Origin: Tautonia plasticadhaerens
GTDB lineage: Bacteria; Planctomycetota; Planctomycetia; Isosphaerales; Isosphaeraceae
Reading direction: 5' to 3'
NCBI RefSeq assembly: GCF_007752535.1
Contig: NZ_CP036426.1
Span: forward strand, 6,510,001-6,574,000
Length of the DNA stretch: 64,000 bases
Within the stretch, counting starts at the first letter, position 1. Each line of letters begins with the position of its first letter. Made by a program: the position numbers and the translations under genes. This document shows, in pieces, positions 45,888 to 54,330 of the stretch. The notes below the pieces were generated by a model. It was not told the DNA's origin, ran no database searches, and was given only the letters and a program-made list of their open reading frames with translations.

Positions 45888-47016
45888 GAAAAGGAATCCC
45901 GTGCTGAGGAAGGCGGCGTTGCGGGTCGAGCAGAACGGAAGGCACCCGCTCTACCTCATGAGCCTGACCGCGCGCGAACTGCACGCCGTCGCCGACATCT
46001 CGCGCATCAACCGGGACGATTCCGGGACGCTCCTCGGCTATCAACGGGGCGAGGTGAGGCGGCACGTCCGGGACATCGTGGAGTACCTGGACGGCGACGA
46101 CGTGCTGTTCCCGAATTCCATCATCATCTCCCTGACGTCCCGCGTTCGTTTCGAGCCGGGGCACGGGGCATGCGGGAGCGATGGGGCATCAACGGGCACG
46201 ATCTGCATCCCGCTCCCCGGAGATGGGGAGGCGAGGCCGGGCTGGATCGTCGACGGCCAGCAGCGTGCCCTCGCGCTGATGCAGTCGAAGCGGGCGGATT
46301 GGCCGGTCCCGGTGAACGCCTTTATCGCGGACGAGGTATCGCTCCAGCGCGACCAGTTCCTCCGGGTGAACAACACCAAGCCGCTCCCCCGCGGGCTCAT
46401 CTGCGAACTCCTGCCCGAGGTATCCGGCCCGTTGCCTCGTAAGCTCGCGGGGAGACGCCTCCCCTCCTCGCTCTGCGACCTCCTCGATCGCGAGCGGTCG
46501 TCGCCGTTCCGCGGCCTCATACGACGAACGTCCCAGGCGGACAGGCAGGCCAAGTCAACCGTCGTGGCCGATGCGTCCCTCATCATGATGCTCGAGGAGA
46601 GCATCGGCACCCCCGCCGGATGCCTCTTCCCGTACCACAACATCTCGACCGGAGAGTGCGACCTCGACGGGATCTGGAGCATCCTCGTCGCCTACTGGTC
46701 CGCCGTCCGCGAGAGCTTCCCCGAGGCCTGGGGCAAGCCCCCGTCTCGCAGCCGCTTGATGCACGGCACCGGCATCCGAGCGATGGGCCGGCTCATGGAC
46801 CGCGTGATGGCGGGCTTCCACCCCGGCGAGAGGAACCTCCGCAAGCGCATCGAGCAGGAGTTGAGGCCCGTCGTCCCGATCTGCCGGTGGACCTCCGGCC
46901 GGTGGGAGGAGCTCCAGCTCGAGTGGCGAGAGATCCAGAACGTCCCCCAGCACCTCCGGCTGCTCTCCAACCTGCTCGTCCGCGCGTACCTCCGTGGCCG
47001 AGGGGGTGCGGCATGA
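45880..47016 (+). CDS. dpdB: DpdB paralogue 1 (DGQHR/DndB-like)
   Basis: 378 residues from a GTG (MPRKRNPVLRKAAL) that overlaps dpdC by 8 bp; the frame continues upstream but only inside dpdC. The DGQHR-family signature appears as WIVDGQQRALAL (DGQQR at 125-129), followed by RVNNTKPLPRGLICELLPEV. LLGYQRGEVRRHV and LFPNSIIISL are further family blocks. DpdB assists DpdA in inserting preQ0 into DNA (established in Salmonella). A second copy lies after dpdA, which is unusual. It overlaps dpdA by 4 bp. Confidence 0.88.
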   Translation: MPRKRNPVLRKAALRVEQNGRHPLYLMSLTARELHAVADISRINRDDSGTLLGYQRGEVRRHVRDIVEYLDGDDVLFPNSIIISLTSRVRFEPGHGACGSDGASTGTICIPLPGDGEARPGWIVDGQQRALALMQSKRADWPVPVNAFIADEVSLQRDQFLRVNNTKPLPRGLICELLPEVSGPLPRKLAGRRLPSSLCDLLDRERSSPFRGLIRRTSQADRQAKSTVVADASLIMMLEESIGTPAGCLFPYHNISTGECDLDGIWSILVAYWSAVRESFPEAWGKPPSRSRLMHGTGIRAMGRLMDRVMAGFHPGERNLRKRIEQELRPVVPICRWTSGRWEELQLEWREIQNVPQHLRLLSNLLVRAYLRGRGGAA

Positions 47017-48278
47017 AGTTCTTCTTCCCGGACAGCCAGGACCTCGTCGACCCGTCGTTCGACTTCCTGACCGAGAAGCGATCCGAGACGAGGATCCGAC
47101 AGCAGCACGACGAGTACCCGCACGAGGTCTTCGCCACGCCGCCCTACGACGGGATGCTCGTCTCCAAGGGGATCGTCGACGGCACCGGCTCCGACGGGGG
47201 CCGCTATACGATCGCCCAGCGACAGCGCCTCCTCCGCCAGGGGGTCCGCTCGTTCTTCCGGCTCGAAGGCCGACCGATCGAGACGATGGGCGACTGCGGC
47301 GCATTCTCCTACGTCAAGGAGCGGCGGCCGCCGTTCTCCGTCCAGGAGGTCATCGACTTCTACGCGAACTGCGGATTCGACTACGGCCTCTCGGTCGATC
47401 ACATCATCCTCGCCTTCCAGCCCGGTCTGGACGAGACGTTGAGCGGCTTGGACGTTGTCCCCGAGGAATGGAGGGAACGGCAGCGGATCACGCTCGAGCT
47501 CGCGGAGGAGTTCCTGCGGCTCCATCGGGACCAGCGATGCCGCTTCGTGCCGGTCGGGATCGCTCAGGGTTGGAGCCCCCGCTCGTACGCCGAGGCGTTC
47601 GGCGAGCTGCAGCAGATGGGCTATCGCTACATTGCGCTCGGCGGGATGGTCCCGCTGAAGACCCCAGAGATCCTCTCCTGCCTCAAGGCGGTGGACAAGG
47701 TGAGGCGGCCGGAGACGCAGATCCATCTGCTGGGCGTCACGCGGATCGATCACATCCCACGCTTCTCCCGGCTCGGGGTGGTGAGCTTCGACAGCACCTC
47801 GCCGCTCCGCCAGGCGTTCAAGGATGAGAAGGACAACTATTACACGCTCGACCGCACGTACTGCGCGATCCGCGTGCCCCAGGTCGACGGCAATCCGAAG
47901 CTCCGCCGGAGGATCGCGTCGGGTGCGGTCGACCAGGCGGAGGCGCGGAGGCTCGAGCAGGCCTGTCTTGGCGTCCTCAACGGGTTCGACGGCGGGCGGT
48001 GCACGGCCGATGAGGCCCTGGCCGCGATCCAGTCCTATGAGGGCCTCCACGACGAACGATCGAACCGGGCGAAGGCCTATCGCGAGATCCTCAGCGACCA
48101 GCCCTGGAAGCGGTGCCCCTGCGAGATCTGCCGACGGATCGGCATCCACGTGATGCTCTTCCGCGGCGCCGAACGGAACAGGCGGCGCGGGTTCCACAAC
48201 CTCTACGTCTTCCACCAGAGAGTCCAGCGGGAGAGCGAAGGCTCGCCCGCACGCGGGAGGAGGGTCGGCACCGTATGA
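47013..48278 (+). CDS. dpdA: DpdA, DNA-guanine transglycosylase (TGT-like)
   Basis: 421 residues from an ATG (MKFFFPDSQDLV) overlapping dpdB1 by 4 bp. Upstream in-frame sequence is a shadow of dpdB1. The TGT barrel shows TMGDCGAFSY with Asp94, aligned with the substrate Asp of tRNA TGT, and VVSFDSTSPLRQAF with Asp260 as the likely nucleophile. YIALGGMVPLKT is also typical. A zinc site is formed by Cys368, Cys370 and Cys373 (CPCEIC) with a His near 395-401. It exchanges guanine for preQ0 in DNA (family function). Overlap with dpdB2 indicates tight coupling. Confidence 0.95.
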   Translation: MKFFFPDSQDLVDPSFDFLTEKRSETRIRQQHDEYPHEVFATPPYDGMLVSKGIVDGTGSDGGRYTIAQRQRLLRQGVRSFFRLEGRPIETMGDCGAFSYVKERRPPFSVQEVIDFYANCGFDYGLSVDHIILAFQPGLDETLSGLDVVPEEWRERQRITLELAEEFLRLHRDQRCRFVPVGIAQGWSPRSYAEAFGELQQMGYRYIALGGMVPLKTPEILSCLKAVDKVRRPETQIHLLGVTRIDHIPRFSRLGVVSFDSTSPLRQAFKDEKDNYYTLDRTYCAIRVPQVDGNPKLRRRIASGAVDQAEARRLEQACLGVLNGFDGGRCTADEALAAIQSYEGLHDERSNRAKAYREILSDQPWKRCPCEICRRIGIHVMLFRGAERNRRRGFHNLYVFHQRVQRESEGSPARGRRVGTV

Positions 48279-49468
48279 CTCACAAGGGACGAAACGGCTC
48301 GGCGCGGGCGAAGGACGCGACGAAGGAGTTCCGCCTGCCCGCCATCGAGGTCCGCCAGGGGCCCTCGCGGACGCTCTACAGCTTCGCGGTGGACGGGAAA
48401 CTCCTCTCCCGCTTCACCACCGTGTCGCGGGTGAGGCGGGCGGACGGTGCTGCGATCCGGGGGTACCAGCGCCCCGAGGTGCTCTCCCACATCGCCGAGA
48501 TCCGCGACTACCTCGAGGCCGGCGACCCGATGATCCCGAACGCGGTCGTCGTCGCCTTCGACCGCCGCGTGCGGTTCGAGCCGGGGGCGGCGTCGGGATC
48601 GGAAGGGCGGGGATACTCGCGGGTCGGCTCGCTCGTCATCCCGCTCGACCCGGATCTCGCCGAGGCGGACCGGCCGGGGTGGATTGTCGACGGCCAGCAG
48701 CGGATCGCGGCCATCCGCGAGGCGGAGATCGAGAGCTTCCCAATCTGCGTCGTGGCGTTCGTCACCGACGACGAGCAGGAGCAGCGGGAGCAGTTCATCC
48801 TGGTCAATTCCACCAAGCCCCTCCCGAAGGGCCTGATCTACGAGCTCCTCCCGAACACGCGGGCCAAGCTCCCGTCGCTCCTCCAGGGGAGGCGCTTCCC
48901 CGCCCTGCTCGTGGATCGGCTGAACCACGACGCCGGCTCGCCGCTCCGAGGCCTCATCAAGACGCCGACGGTCGGGGATGGGCTCATCAAGGACAACTCG
49001 GTCCTGAAGATGCTCGAGAACAGCCTGACCGATGGCGTCCTCTACCGCTTCCAGGCCGGGGATCGGGAGGGCGAGGCGGATGTCGAGGCGATGCTGGGCG
49101 TGCTCCACGCCTTCTGGCGCGCGGCGGCGGAGGTCTTCCGCGACGCCTGGGGGATTTCGCCGCGCCGGTCCCGCCTCATGCATGGGGCGGGGATCGTGAG
49201 CGTCGGGTTCGTGATGGACGCGATCGCCGACCGCTACCGGCGGCATGGCGTGCCGGGCGAGGAGCAGTTCCGCCGGGACCTGGAGCCGCTCCGCGAGGCC
49301 TGCCGCTGGACCGACGGGTACTGGGACTTCGGGCCCGGCATCCAGCGGAAATGGAACGAGATCCAGAACACGCCGCGCGATATCCAGCTGCTCTCGAATT
49401 ACCTGCTCGTCCAGTACAAGGCCCGGGTGTGGAACCGGGCCGCCGAAGAGAATCTACTCGCCCATTGA
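48275..49468 (+). CDS. dpdB: DpdB paralogue 2 (DGQHR/DndB-like)
   Basis: 397 residues from an ATG overlapping the dpdA stop (ATGA). It is clearly related to dpdB1: IRGYQRPEVLSHI, MIPNAVVVAF, WIVDGQQRIAAI (139-143) and LVNSTKPLPKGLIYELLPNT have counterparts at the same spacing, and both end with a WNEIQN / WREIQN segment followed by LLSN. The N-terminus carries a ~20-residue basic extension. Two dpdB genes flanking dpdA suggest a heteromeric complex or two target specificities (inference). Confidence 0.88.
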   Translation: MTHKGRNGSARAKDATKEFRLPAIEVRQGPSRTLYSFAVDGKLLSRFTTVSRVRRADGAAIRGYQRPEVLSHIAEIRDYLEAGDPMIPNAVVVAFDRRVRFEPGAASGSEGRGYSRVGSLVIPLDPDLAEADRPGWIVDGQQRIAAIREAEIESFPICVVAFVTDDEQEQREQFILVNSTKPLPKGLIYELLPNTRAKLPSLLQGRRFPALLVDRLNHDAGSPLRGLIKTPTVGDGLIKDNSVLKMLENSLTDGVLYRFQAGDREGEADVEAMLGVLHAFWRAAAEVFRDAWGISPRRSRLMHGAGIVSVGFVMDAIADRYRRHGVPGEEQFRRDLEPLREACRWTDGYWDFGPGIQRKWNEIQNTPRDIQLLSNYLLVQYKARVWNRAAEENLLAH

Positions 49469-49535
49469 GCGTCGGCCGCCCGCGGCGTGCTCCGCCTTCA
49501 CGCCGCGGCAGATGCGGGCGAACAGGGAGGTCGAG

Positions 49536-50234
49536 ATGCTCTTTCCGGTAGTCGAGAACCACCGACTGGATGCGCTTCGGGGGAAGCCGGTCGGCAGCCT
49601 GATGGTCCACGAGATTTACCGGAGCCTCCAGGGCGAGTCGACCTTCGCCGGGCTGCCCTGCGTCTTCGTCCGCCTCACCGCCTGCTCGGCTCGCTGCGTC
49701 TGGTGCGACACCCCGCATGCCTTCAGGGGGGGGAAGGTGTTATCGTTAGACGCTGTCGTCGGGGAGGTGATCGGCTACGGATGTCCGCTCGTCGAACTCA
49801 CCGGAGGCGAGCCGCTCCTCCAGGAGGAGTCGCATGAGCTGATGACGCGCCTGGCCGATTCCGGAGAGACGGTCCTCCTGGAGACCAGCGGGACCGTCCC
49901 CGTCGAGCGGGTCGATCGGCGGGTCCACATCATCATGGACCTGAAGTGCCCCGGTAGCGGGGAGTGCGAGAACAACCTGTGGTCGAACCTGGGCTGGCTG
50001 AAGCCGACGGACCAGATCAAGTTCGTGATCGCGTCGCGGGAAGACTTCGACTGGACCGTGGCCGCGATCCGCGAGCACGGCCTCGACCGTCGCTTCACGG
50101 TCCTCTTGAGCTCGGTCTTCGGCCCGGTGAATCCCGCGGTGTTGGCCGAATGGCTCCTCGACTCCGGCCTGAACGTCCGCCTGCAATTGCAGCTCCACAA
50201 GTACATCTGGGAGCCGAACGCACGCGGCGTCTGA
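49536..50234 (+). CDS. queE: QueE, 7-carboxy-7-deazaguanine synthase
   Basis: 232 residues from an ATG with GGGAGG upstream; earlier in-frame codons are shadows of dpdB2. EIYRSLQGESTFAGLPCVFV leads to the radical-SAM cluster Cys50, Cys54, Cys57 (ACSARCVWCD, CX3CX2C), followed by VELTGGEPLLQ and LETSGT. It ends with QLHKYIWEPNARGV as in other QueE proteins. It converts 6-carboxy-tetrahydropterin to 7-carboxy-7-deazaguanine, a step towards preQ0. It lies 67 bp after dpdB2, so it probably supplies precursor to DpdA. Confidence 0.95.
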   Translation: MLFPVVENHRLDALRGKPVGSLMVHEIYRSLQGESTFAGLPCVFVRLTACSARCVWCDTPHAFRGGKVLSLDAVVGEVIGYGCPLVELTGGEPLLQEESHELMTRLADSGETVLLETSGTVPVERVDRRVHIIMDLKCPGSGECENNLWSNLGWLKPTDQIKFVIASREDFDWTVAAIREHGLDRRFTVLLSSVFGPVNPAVLAEWLLDSGLNVRLQLQLHKYIWEPNARGV

Positions 50235-50276
50235 GGTGAACTCTCTCGCTTCGCCCCTGTCGCTCGTTCCGTGGAA

Positions 50277-50993
50277 TCAACCGGTGCTCGCATAAGGGAC
50301 TGGATCCGGGATGCCGAGACTCTCGAAGGCCGCAAGCCTCACGCGGCAGGCGTCGCACCTCCCGCATGAGCGGCCGTCCGGGGCCGGGTCGTAGCAGGTG
50401 TGCGTGAGGCCGTAGTTGACGCCGAGCTCGAGCCCGCGCCGGATGATCTGCTCCTTCGAGAACCGGAGGAGCGGGGCGTGGACCCGGAAGCGGCCGCTCC
50501 CTTCGACGCCGGCCCTCGTCGCCAGGTTGGCGAGCGCCTCGAAGGCCTGGAAGTATTCGGGGCGACAGTCGGGATAGCCGCTGTAGTCGACGCAGTTCGC
50601 GCCGGTGAAGATGTCGTAGGCACCGAGTGCCTCGGCCCAGGCGAGGGCTAGGCTCAGGAGGATCGTGTTCCGAGCGGCGACGTATGTGATCGGGATCCCG
50701 TCTGCGATCGCATCATCGGGGCGATCCTTCGGGACCTCGAGGGCCGCGTCGGTGAGCGCGCTCCCTCCGAAGGGCCTGAGATCGATCTCCTGCTCGAGGT
50801 GACGAGCGACCCCGAACGCGCGAGCGACCCGGCCGGCCGCCTCGCGCTCGACCGCGTGACGCTGCCCGTAGAGGACCGTCAGCGCGTACGGCTCGAAGCC
50901 CGCCGCTTTCGCCTCCGCGAGTACCGTCGCCGAGTCGAGGCCGCCGCTCAGGAGCACGACGGCGATCCGCCGCTCTGTTACCGATTCTGTCAC
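50277..50993 (-). CDS. queC: QueC, 7-cyano-7-deazaguanine (preQ0) synthase
   Basis: 238 residues from a GTG with AGGAG 7 nt upstream. The ATP-pyrophosphatase P-loop SGGLDSAT is at 16-23, with [18 protein letters not shown] and a C-terminal four-Cys zinc site ([18 protein letters not shown]). It turns 7-carboxy-7-deazaguanine into preQ0 using ATP and ammonia. It is convergent with queE (42-bp gap), so it has its own promoter on the right side. queD and folE are not in the window. Confidence 0.95.
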   Translation of the reverse strand: MTESVTERRIAVVLLSGGLDSATVLAEAKAAGFEPYALTVLYGQRHAVEREAAGRVARAFGVARHLEQEIDLRPFGGSALTDAALEVPKDRPDDAIADGIPITYVAARNTILLSLALAWAEALGAYDIFTGANCVDYSGYPDCRPEYFQAFEALANLATRAGVEGSGRFRVHAPLLRFSKEQIIRRGLELGVNYGLTHTCYDPAPDGRSCGRCDACRVRLAAFESLGIPDPVPYASTG

Positions 50994-51098
50994 GAGACCA
51001 CTCCTGGTGGGTCGGTGAAGTGTGCGCCCCGAAGCGGCGAGCGCGGGCGTCAACGCCGGGGCAGAGATCGCCGAAAATCACCCGCGCCGAGCCGGGAT

Positions 51099-51491
51099 TC
51101 ACGGGCCCTGCAGGGACTTCGACCGCCCGTGCTCTTCGACTTCCCCGAGCAGGTCCTGGAGGACGTCGACCTTCGCCTGCCGGCTTATCCATCGGCCCAT
51201 CCAGCCCTCATCCGCCATGAGCGCCCGCAGGACATCGGCGGCGAGCCCCCAGAGGCCCTCCGCCTCGGCGGCAGGTGCGAGGTTGATCTGGAGATATTTC
51301 TGTCCGCCCGGGCCCGAGGAATAGTCGACGAGCAGGGCGATCGCGGCCTCGGCCTGCGCGGGCTCCATCCGGCCGTCCAGATACCCCTGCAACGTGTCCT
51401 TGATCGTCAGGGCGAGCGGCGTCTCGACCCTGCGATCGAGCCAATCGAGCGCGGTGTCATTGTCCGTCGGGCCTTCCCCCCAAGCCCCCAC
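51099..51491 (-). CDS. DUF4259-like small protein
   Basis: 130 residues from a GTG closely preceded by GGGGAGG. It starts GAWGEGPTDNDTALDWL, the signature of the DUF4259 family, followed by helices (AQAEAAIALLVDYSSGPGG). The function of this family is not established. It is on the same strand as queC and 105 bp upstream of it, and may be a passenger of the island edge. Confidence 0.75.
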   Translation of the reverse strand: MGAWGEGPTDNDTALDWLDRRVETPLALTIKDTLQGYLDGRMEPAQAEAAIALLVDYSSGPGGQKYLQINLAPAAEAEGLWGLAADVLRALMADEGWMGRWISRQAKVDVLQDLLGEVEEHGRSKSLQGP

Positions 51492-51767
51492 ACGTCACCT
51501 CCCCAGAAACGTGGACGAAGAGAATTGACCGCCCGTGGGCTCCTGCGGCCCGGGCTCTCATCTTCGGAGCCGGCCGCCTAGATTATAACCGCCCGAGCGG
51601 CTCTGTCCGCTGCCTTCGGGCCCGGACACAGAGACACGCCCTCTTCCGCGTCCATCGGAAGCGATGCTCTCGGTCCGCGTTGCGGTCCATGGGGATGAGG
51701 TGGTCATCGTGGCCATCGATGTTCTGTGCGAGAAGCCCCTCGAGCCTGGGGACATCACTCTCGAAGG

Positions 51768-52052
51768 CTATCCGGAGTCCCGCCGGGAGAGGAACTCGAG
51801 GACGTATTCGAACCCGGCGTCGAAGGCGTCGTGCTCCATCTCGAAGCTGTGCCCATTCTCGCACGCGACGCTCATCGTTAATCCGTCAACGTCGGTCACC
51901 TCCAGCGTGCCGGAGCATTCCTGGAAGCAGCCGTCCTCGAGGTCGATGAGCACCGACCCGCCCAGCCCGGGCTCCTCTTCCGGGTACGGGGCCGCGAAGG
52001 ATGTCGATCCGGCCAGAACGAAGCGCCGGAAGCCGTCGAGCATCACGTCCAT
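51768..52052 (-). CDS. Small acidic hypothetical protein
   Basis: 94 residues from an ATG without a clear ribosome site. Composition is protein-like and acidic, with beta-strand pattern (GGSVLIDLEDGCFQECSGTL, TMSVACENGHSFEMEHDAF). The frame is open further upstream, but that part is low quality, so the N-terminus is uncertain and the gene may be a remnant of a longer one. No family recognised. Confidence 0.45.
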   Translation of the reverse strand: MDVMLDGFRRFVLAGSTSFAAPYPEEEPGLGGSVLIDLEDGCFQECSGTLEVTDVDGLTMSVACENGHSFEMEHDAFDAGFEYVLEFLSRRDSG

Positions 52053-53193
52053 GTCCAGGGCGTCGGCCGTTTGCCAGGGCGTCAGCGCTCGAGGGCGGCG
52101 TCCCCCGCAGAAGAGTGGACAGCAAGCGCTGCTGAGGCCCTTCGCCAGGGCCTTCACCCGGTCCGGGTATCGTCGCTTCGTCGGAGGGATCGCCGCCCCG
52201 GCCCTCCGGTTCTTTCCTACGGCGACGGGATCGCGAGAGCGACCTGTCGAACCAGCGTCGCACGGCGTCGCGGCCCCATATTCTTTCCCGATGGCCCGAC
52301 ACCCGACAACCTGGAGGGCAGTTGCGCAACCGCCTTCGAGCATGAGATTTGCGTCGCCAGGCGTTGTCGGGTGGCGGTCCACTCCTACCCGACAACCTCG
52401 GTGAACAGGCTCTTTCCGATGGCCTGAGGAGGTCTGGAGACCGGATCGCCTCTCGTCCGAGCGTTGCTTCCTGCTGCAAGCGCGGCGTCCCTGAGACGCG
52501 TGGGACAACCTGATCGGTCCAATCGTGAGCCCGATCGCCTTGATCGTCATCTCTGCCGCCGAATGCCAGATTCCTGGCCCGAGGCCCTCGGCCGGGCATG
52601 GGCGACCCGCCGGCCCGGGCCCCGGGCCTGAGGAGCGATGGCCTCGCCCCGGAGGAGCCCCGATCGTCGGCCAGACGTCGGCCCCGATCTGGACTTCGTG
52701 CCTGGGTGGGGCAGCCCTCATCCTGGATCTTCATCGAGGTCGTTTGGTTCCATCCCTGCCGGGGCCGATCGTCGGTCATCCCCAGGATCATCTGGCAAAG
52801 GCTCGGCGGACGAGATTGAGGAGGGCCATCCCCAGCTCCGCAAGGATCAGGGCCTGCACCGTCCCGATGACGATGGTCTCGGCCGTCTGGAAGAGGCAGC
52901 GAACAAGGACACTCGCATTCATGAAGAGTGGCTCCTTTTTTTACGGTTTGTCAGGTGAGGTTCTTCGATCCGGGCAGACCTGTGACGGTCAGGGAGGCGC
53001 GGGATCTGTCCGCGATGACTCCCGGGGAGGGGCCCGTCCCGGGTCTCGCACCAGGCCGATCGAGCACGAGCCATGCGGACGGGGAGTGCCTCGCAGTTCC
53101 CGGCGCGAACGGCCCGACCCCGACGGTCATCGAATCCCGGGGAGGCACGGCGGTCCCGACCCTCCTCTCCCGGCAACGGCTCTCTTCATGCCA
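52053..53193. other. Gene-poor region right of the Dpd island
   Basis: I see no convincing gene in this 1.1-kb stretch. It contains palindrome cluster C near its left end; reading frames on both strands have unbiased, low-complexity translations. Confidence 0.45.
52295..52396. repeat. Dispersed GTTGTCGGG/CCCGACAAC palindrome cluster C
   Basis: CCCGACACCCGACAAC (52295-52310), then GTTGTCGGG (52363-52371) facing CCCGACAAC (52388-52396) with a 16-nt loop. The first copy is the exact complement of the copies in clusters A and B. This cluster flanks the right side of the Dpd island. Confidence 0.7.
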
Positions 53194-53910
53194 TCAGGCC
53201 GAGTTCGCTCCCGGGCTCTTCTCGTCGTTCCCGTACCGCCGTGAAGATTTTCCGTCCTGCACCGGCGACTCCGCGGCCGGGTAGATCCGGGGGAAGCCGG
53301 GGATCGGCTCGATCGGATGGGAGGAGGCGCCTCCCGACTCGGTGGGGTTGTCGGACGACCTCTGCGGGGCTTCGAGTGCCGCCCGGAGAGGCCCTGGCGT
53401 GTCGGCGGGGATCGATCCCCGCCCCTCGGGCATCGAGGCGGGGAGGAGCCGTTGTGCCGTCGCCAGCGCTCCGACGGCGGTCAGGAACCGCCGGTGGGCC
53501 CGGTCCTGCCGCCGGGCGGCGTGCTCCAGCTGCCTCAGCGAGCAGCCCTGCGACCGGGCATACGACGCGTCGGCGTACCCGAGCTGGAGGTAGCAGGCCG
53601 CCACGCGCTCGGCGAGCAGCCGCTCCAGCGGCGTCGGATCCGGGCCGCACAGCTCCGCCTTCAGGGCCTCGGCCCGCCGGGCCAGCGACTCCCCCAGGGC
53701 CGGGTCGTCCCCGGCGATCAGCTCGATCCAGGCCCGCTCGGCATGGGCGGCGATGTCGCCCAGGTGGATCCAGATCCGGGGGTTCTCCTCCAGCACGTCC
53801 CGGATCAGCGGGAGGGCGGCCGGGTCGCCCTGGCGAGCCCGGCCGACCAGCTCCCGCAGCGTCGCGAGCGCGGGCGGCTCGCCACCCGGGGATGATCGCT
53901 CAGCGTCCAT
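53194..53910 (-). CDS. Hypothetical helical protein, last of a three-gene cluster
   Basis: 238 residues from an ATG with GGAGGAAG upstream, overlapping the preceding gene by 11 bp. Helical throughout (LRELVGRARQGDPAALPLIR, AWIELIAGDDPALGESLARR), with a stretch LLAERVAACYLQLGYADASY and a disordered, Pro/Ser-rich C-terminus. No domain recognised. The overlap implies expression together with the 103-residue protein. Confidence 0.65.
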   Translation of the reverse strand: MDAERSSPGGEPPALATLRELVGRARQGDPAALPLIRDVLEENPRIWIHLGDIAAHAERAWIELIAGDDPALGESLARRAEALKAELCGPDPTPLERLLAERVAACYLQLGYADASYARSQGCSLRQLEHAARRQDRAHRRFLTAVGALATAQRLLPASMPEGRGSIPADTPGPLRAALEAPQRSSDNPTESGGASSHPIEPIPGFPRIYPAAESPVQDGKSSRRYGNDEKSPGANSA

Positions 53911-54211
53911 GCTTCCTCCGCCTCCATCGTCCTCGGTCGTGTCGGTAGTAGCCGGCGGCCAGCAGCGTGGCCTCCAGCAGGAGGGTGACGTCGTCCAGGG
54001 CCCGCATGGCCCGCTCCGGCGACTCGAGCCGGGCCTGCTCGGCGCGGAGCGCCCCGGACTCGGCGGCCCGGCGGTCCCGCTCCTGGCGGTCGAACCGCTC
54101 GGCCAGGACGCCGGCCAGCCCCCGGCCGATGTACTGGCGGACGACCTTCCCGCCGATCTTCCTCGCCCGGTAGTAGTAGGGGCCGCTCCCGCCCCGGAAC
54201 TCCCATCCCAT
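53900..54211 (-). CDS. Small basic hypothetical protein
   Basis: 103 residues from an ATG with GGAGG upstream. It begins with a short beta-like motif (PYYYRARKIGGKVVRQYIGR), resembling a nucleic-acid-binding or AP2-like turn, followed by a helical, Arg-rich part. It overlaps the downstream gene by 11 bp. Function unknown. Confidence 0.6.
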   Translation of the reverse strand: MGWEFRGGSGPYYYRARKIGGKVVRQYIGRGLAGVLAERFDRQERDRRAAESGALRAEQARLESPERAMRALDDVTLLLEATLLAAGYYRHDRGRWRRRKHGR

Positions 54212-54330
54212 CCTGTGCAACCTCCGCAAGGGGGCGTCCAGGTCACCGGCACCCGGTTGCCAATCCCGATCTTATCATGAGCTGCCGCTCATCCGATCAG
54301 GCCCGCTCACGCCCATGGCGAGCGCCACGA

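Noticed and set aside
46620-47012. Upstream extension of dpdA
   Set aside because: The translation is Arg/Pro-rich shadow of dpdB1; MKFFFPDSQDLV at 47013 with an ATGA overlap is the natural start.
52525-53244. Plus-strand frame of 239 codons right of the island
   Set aside because: Low-complexity Arg/Pro/Gly translation, no ribosome site and no recognisable domain.
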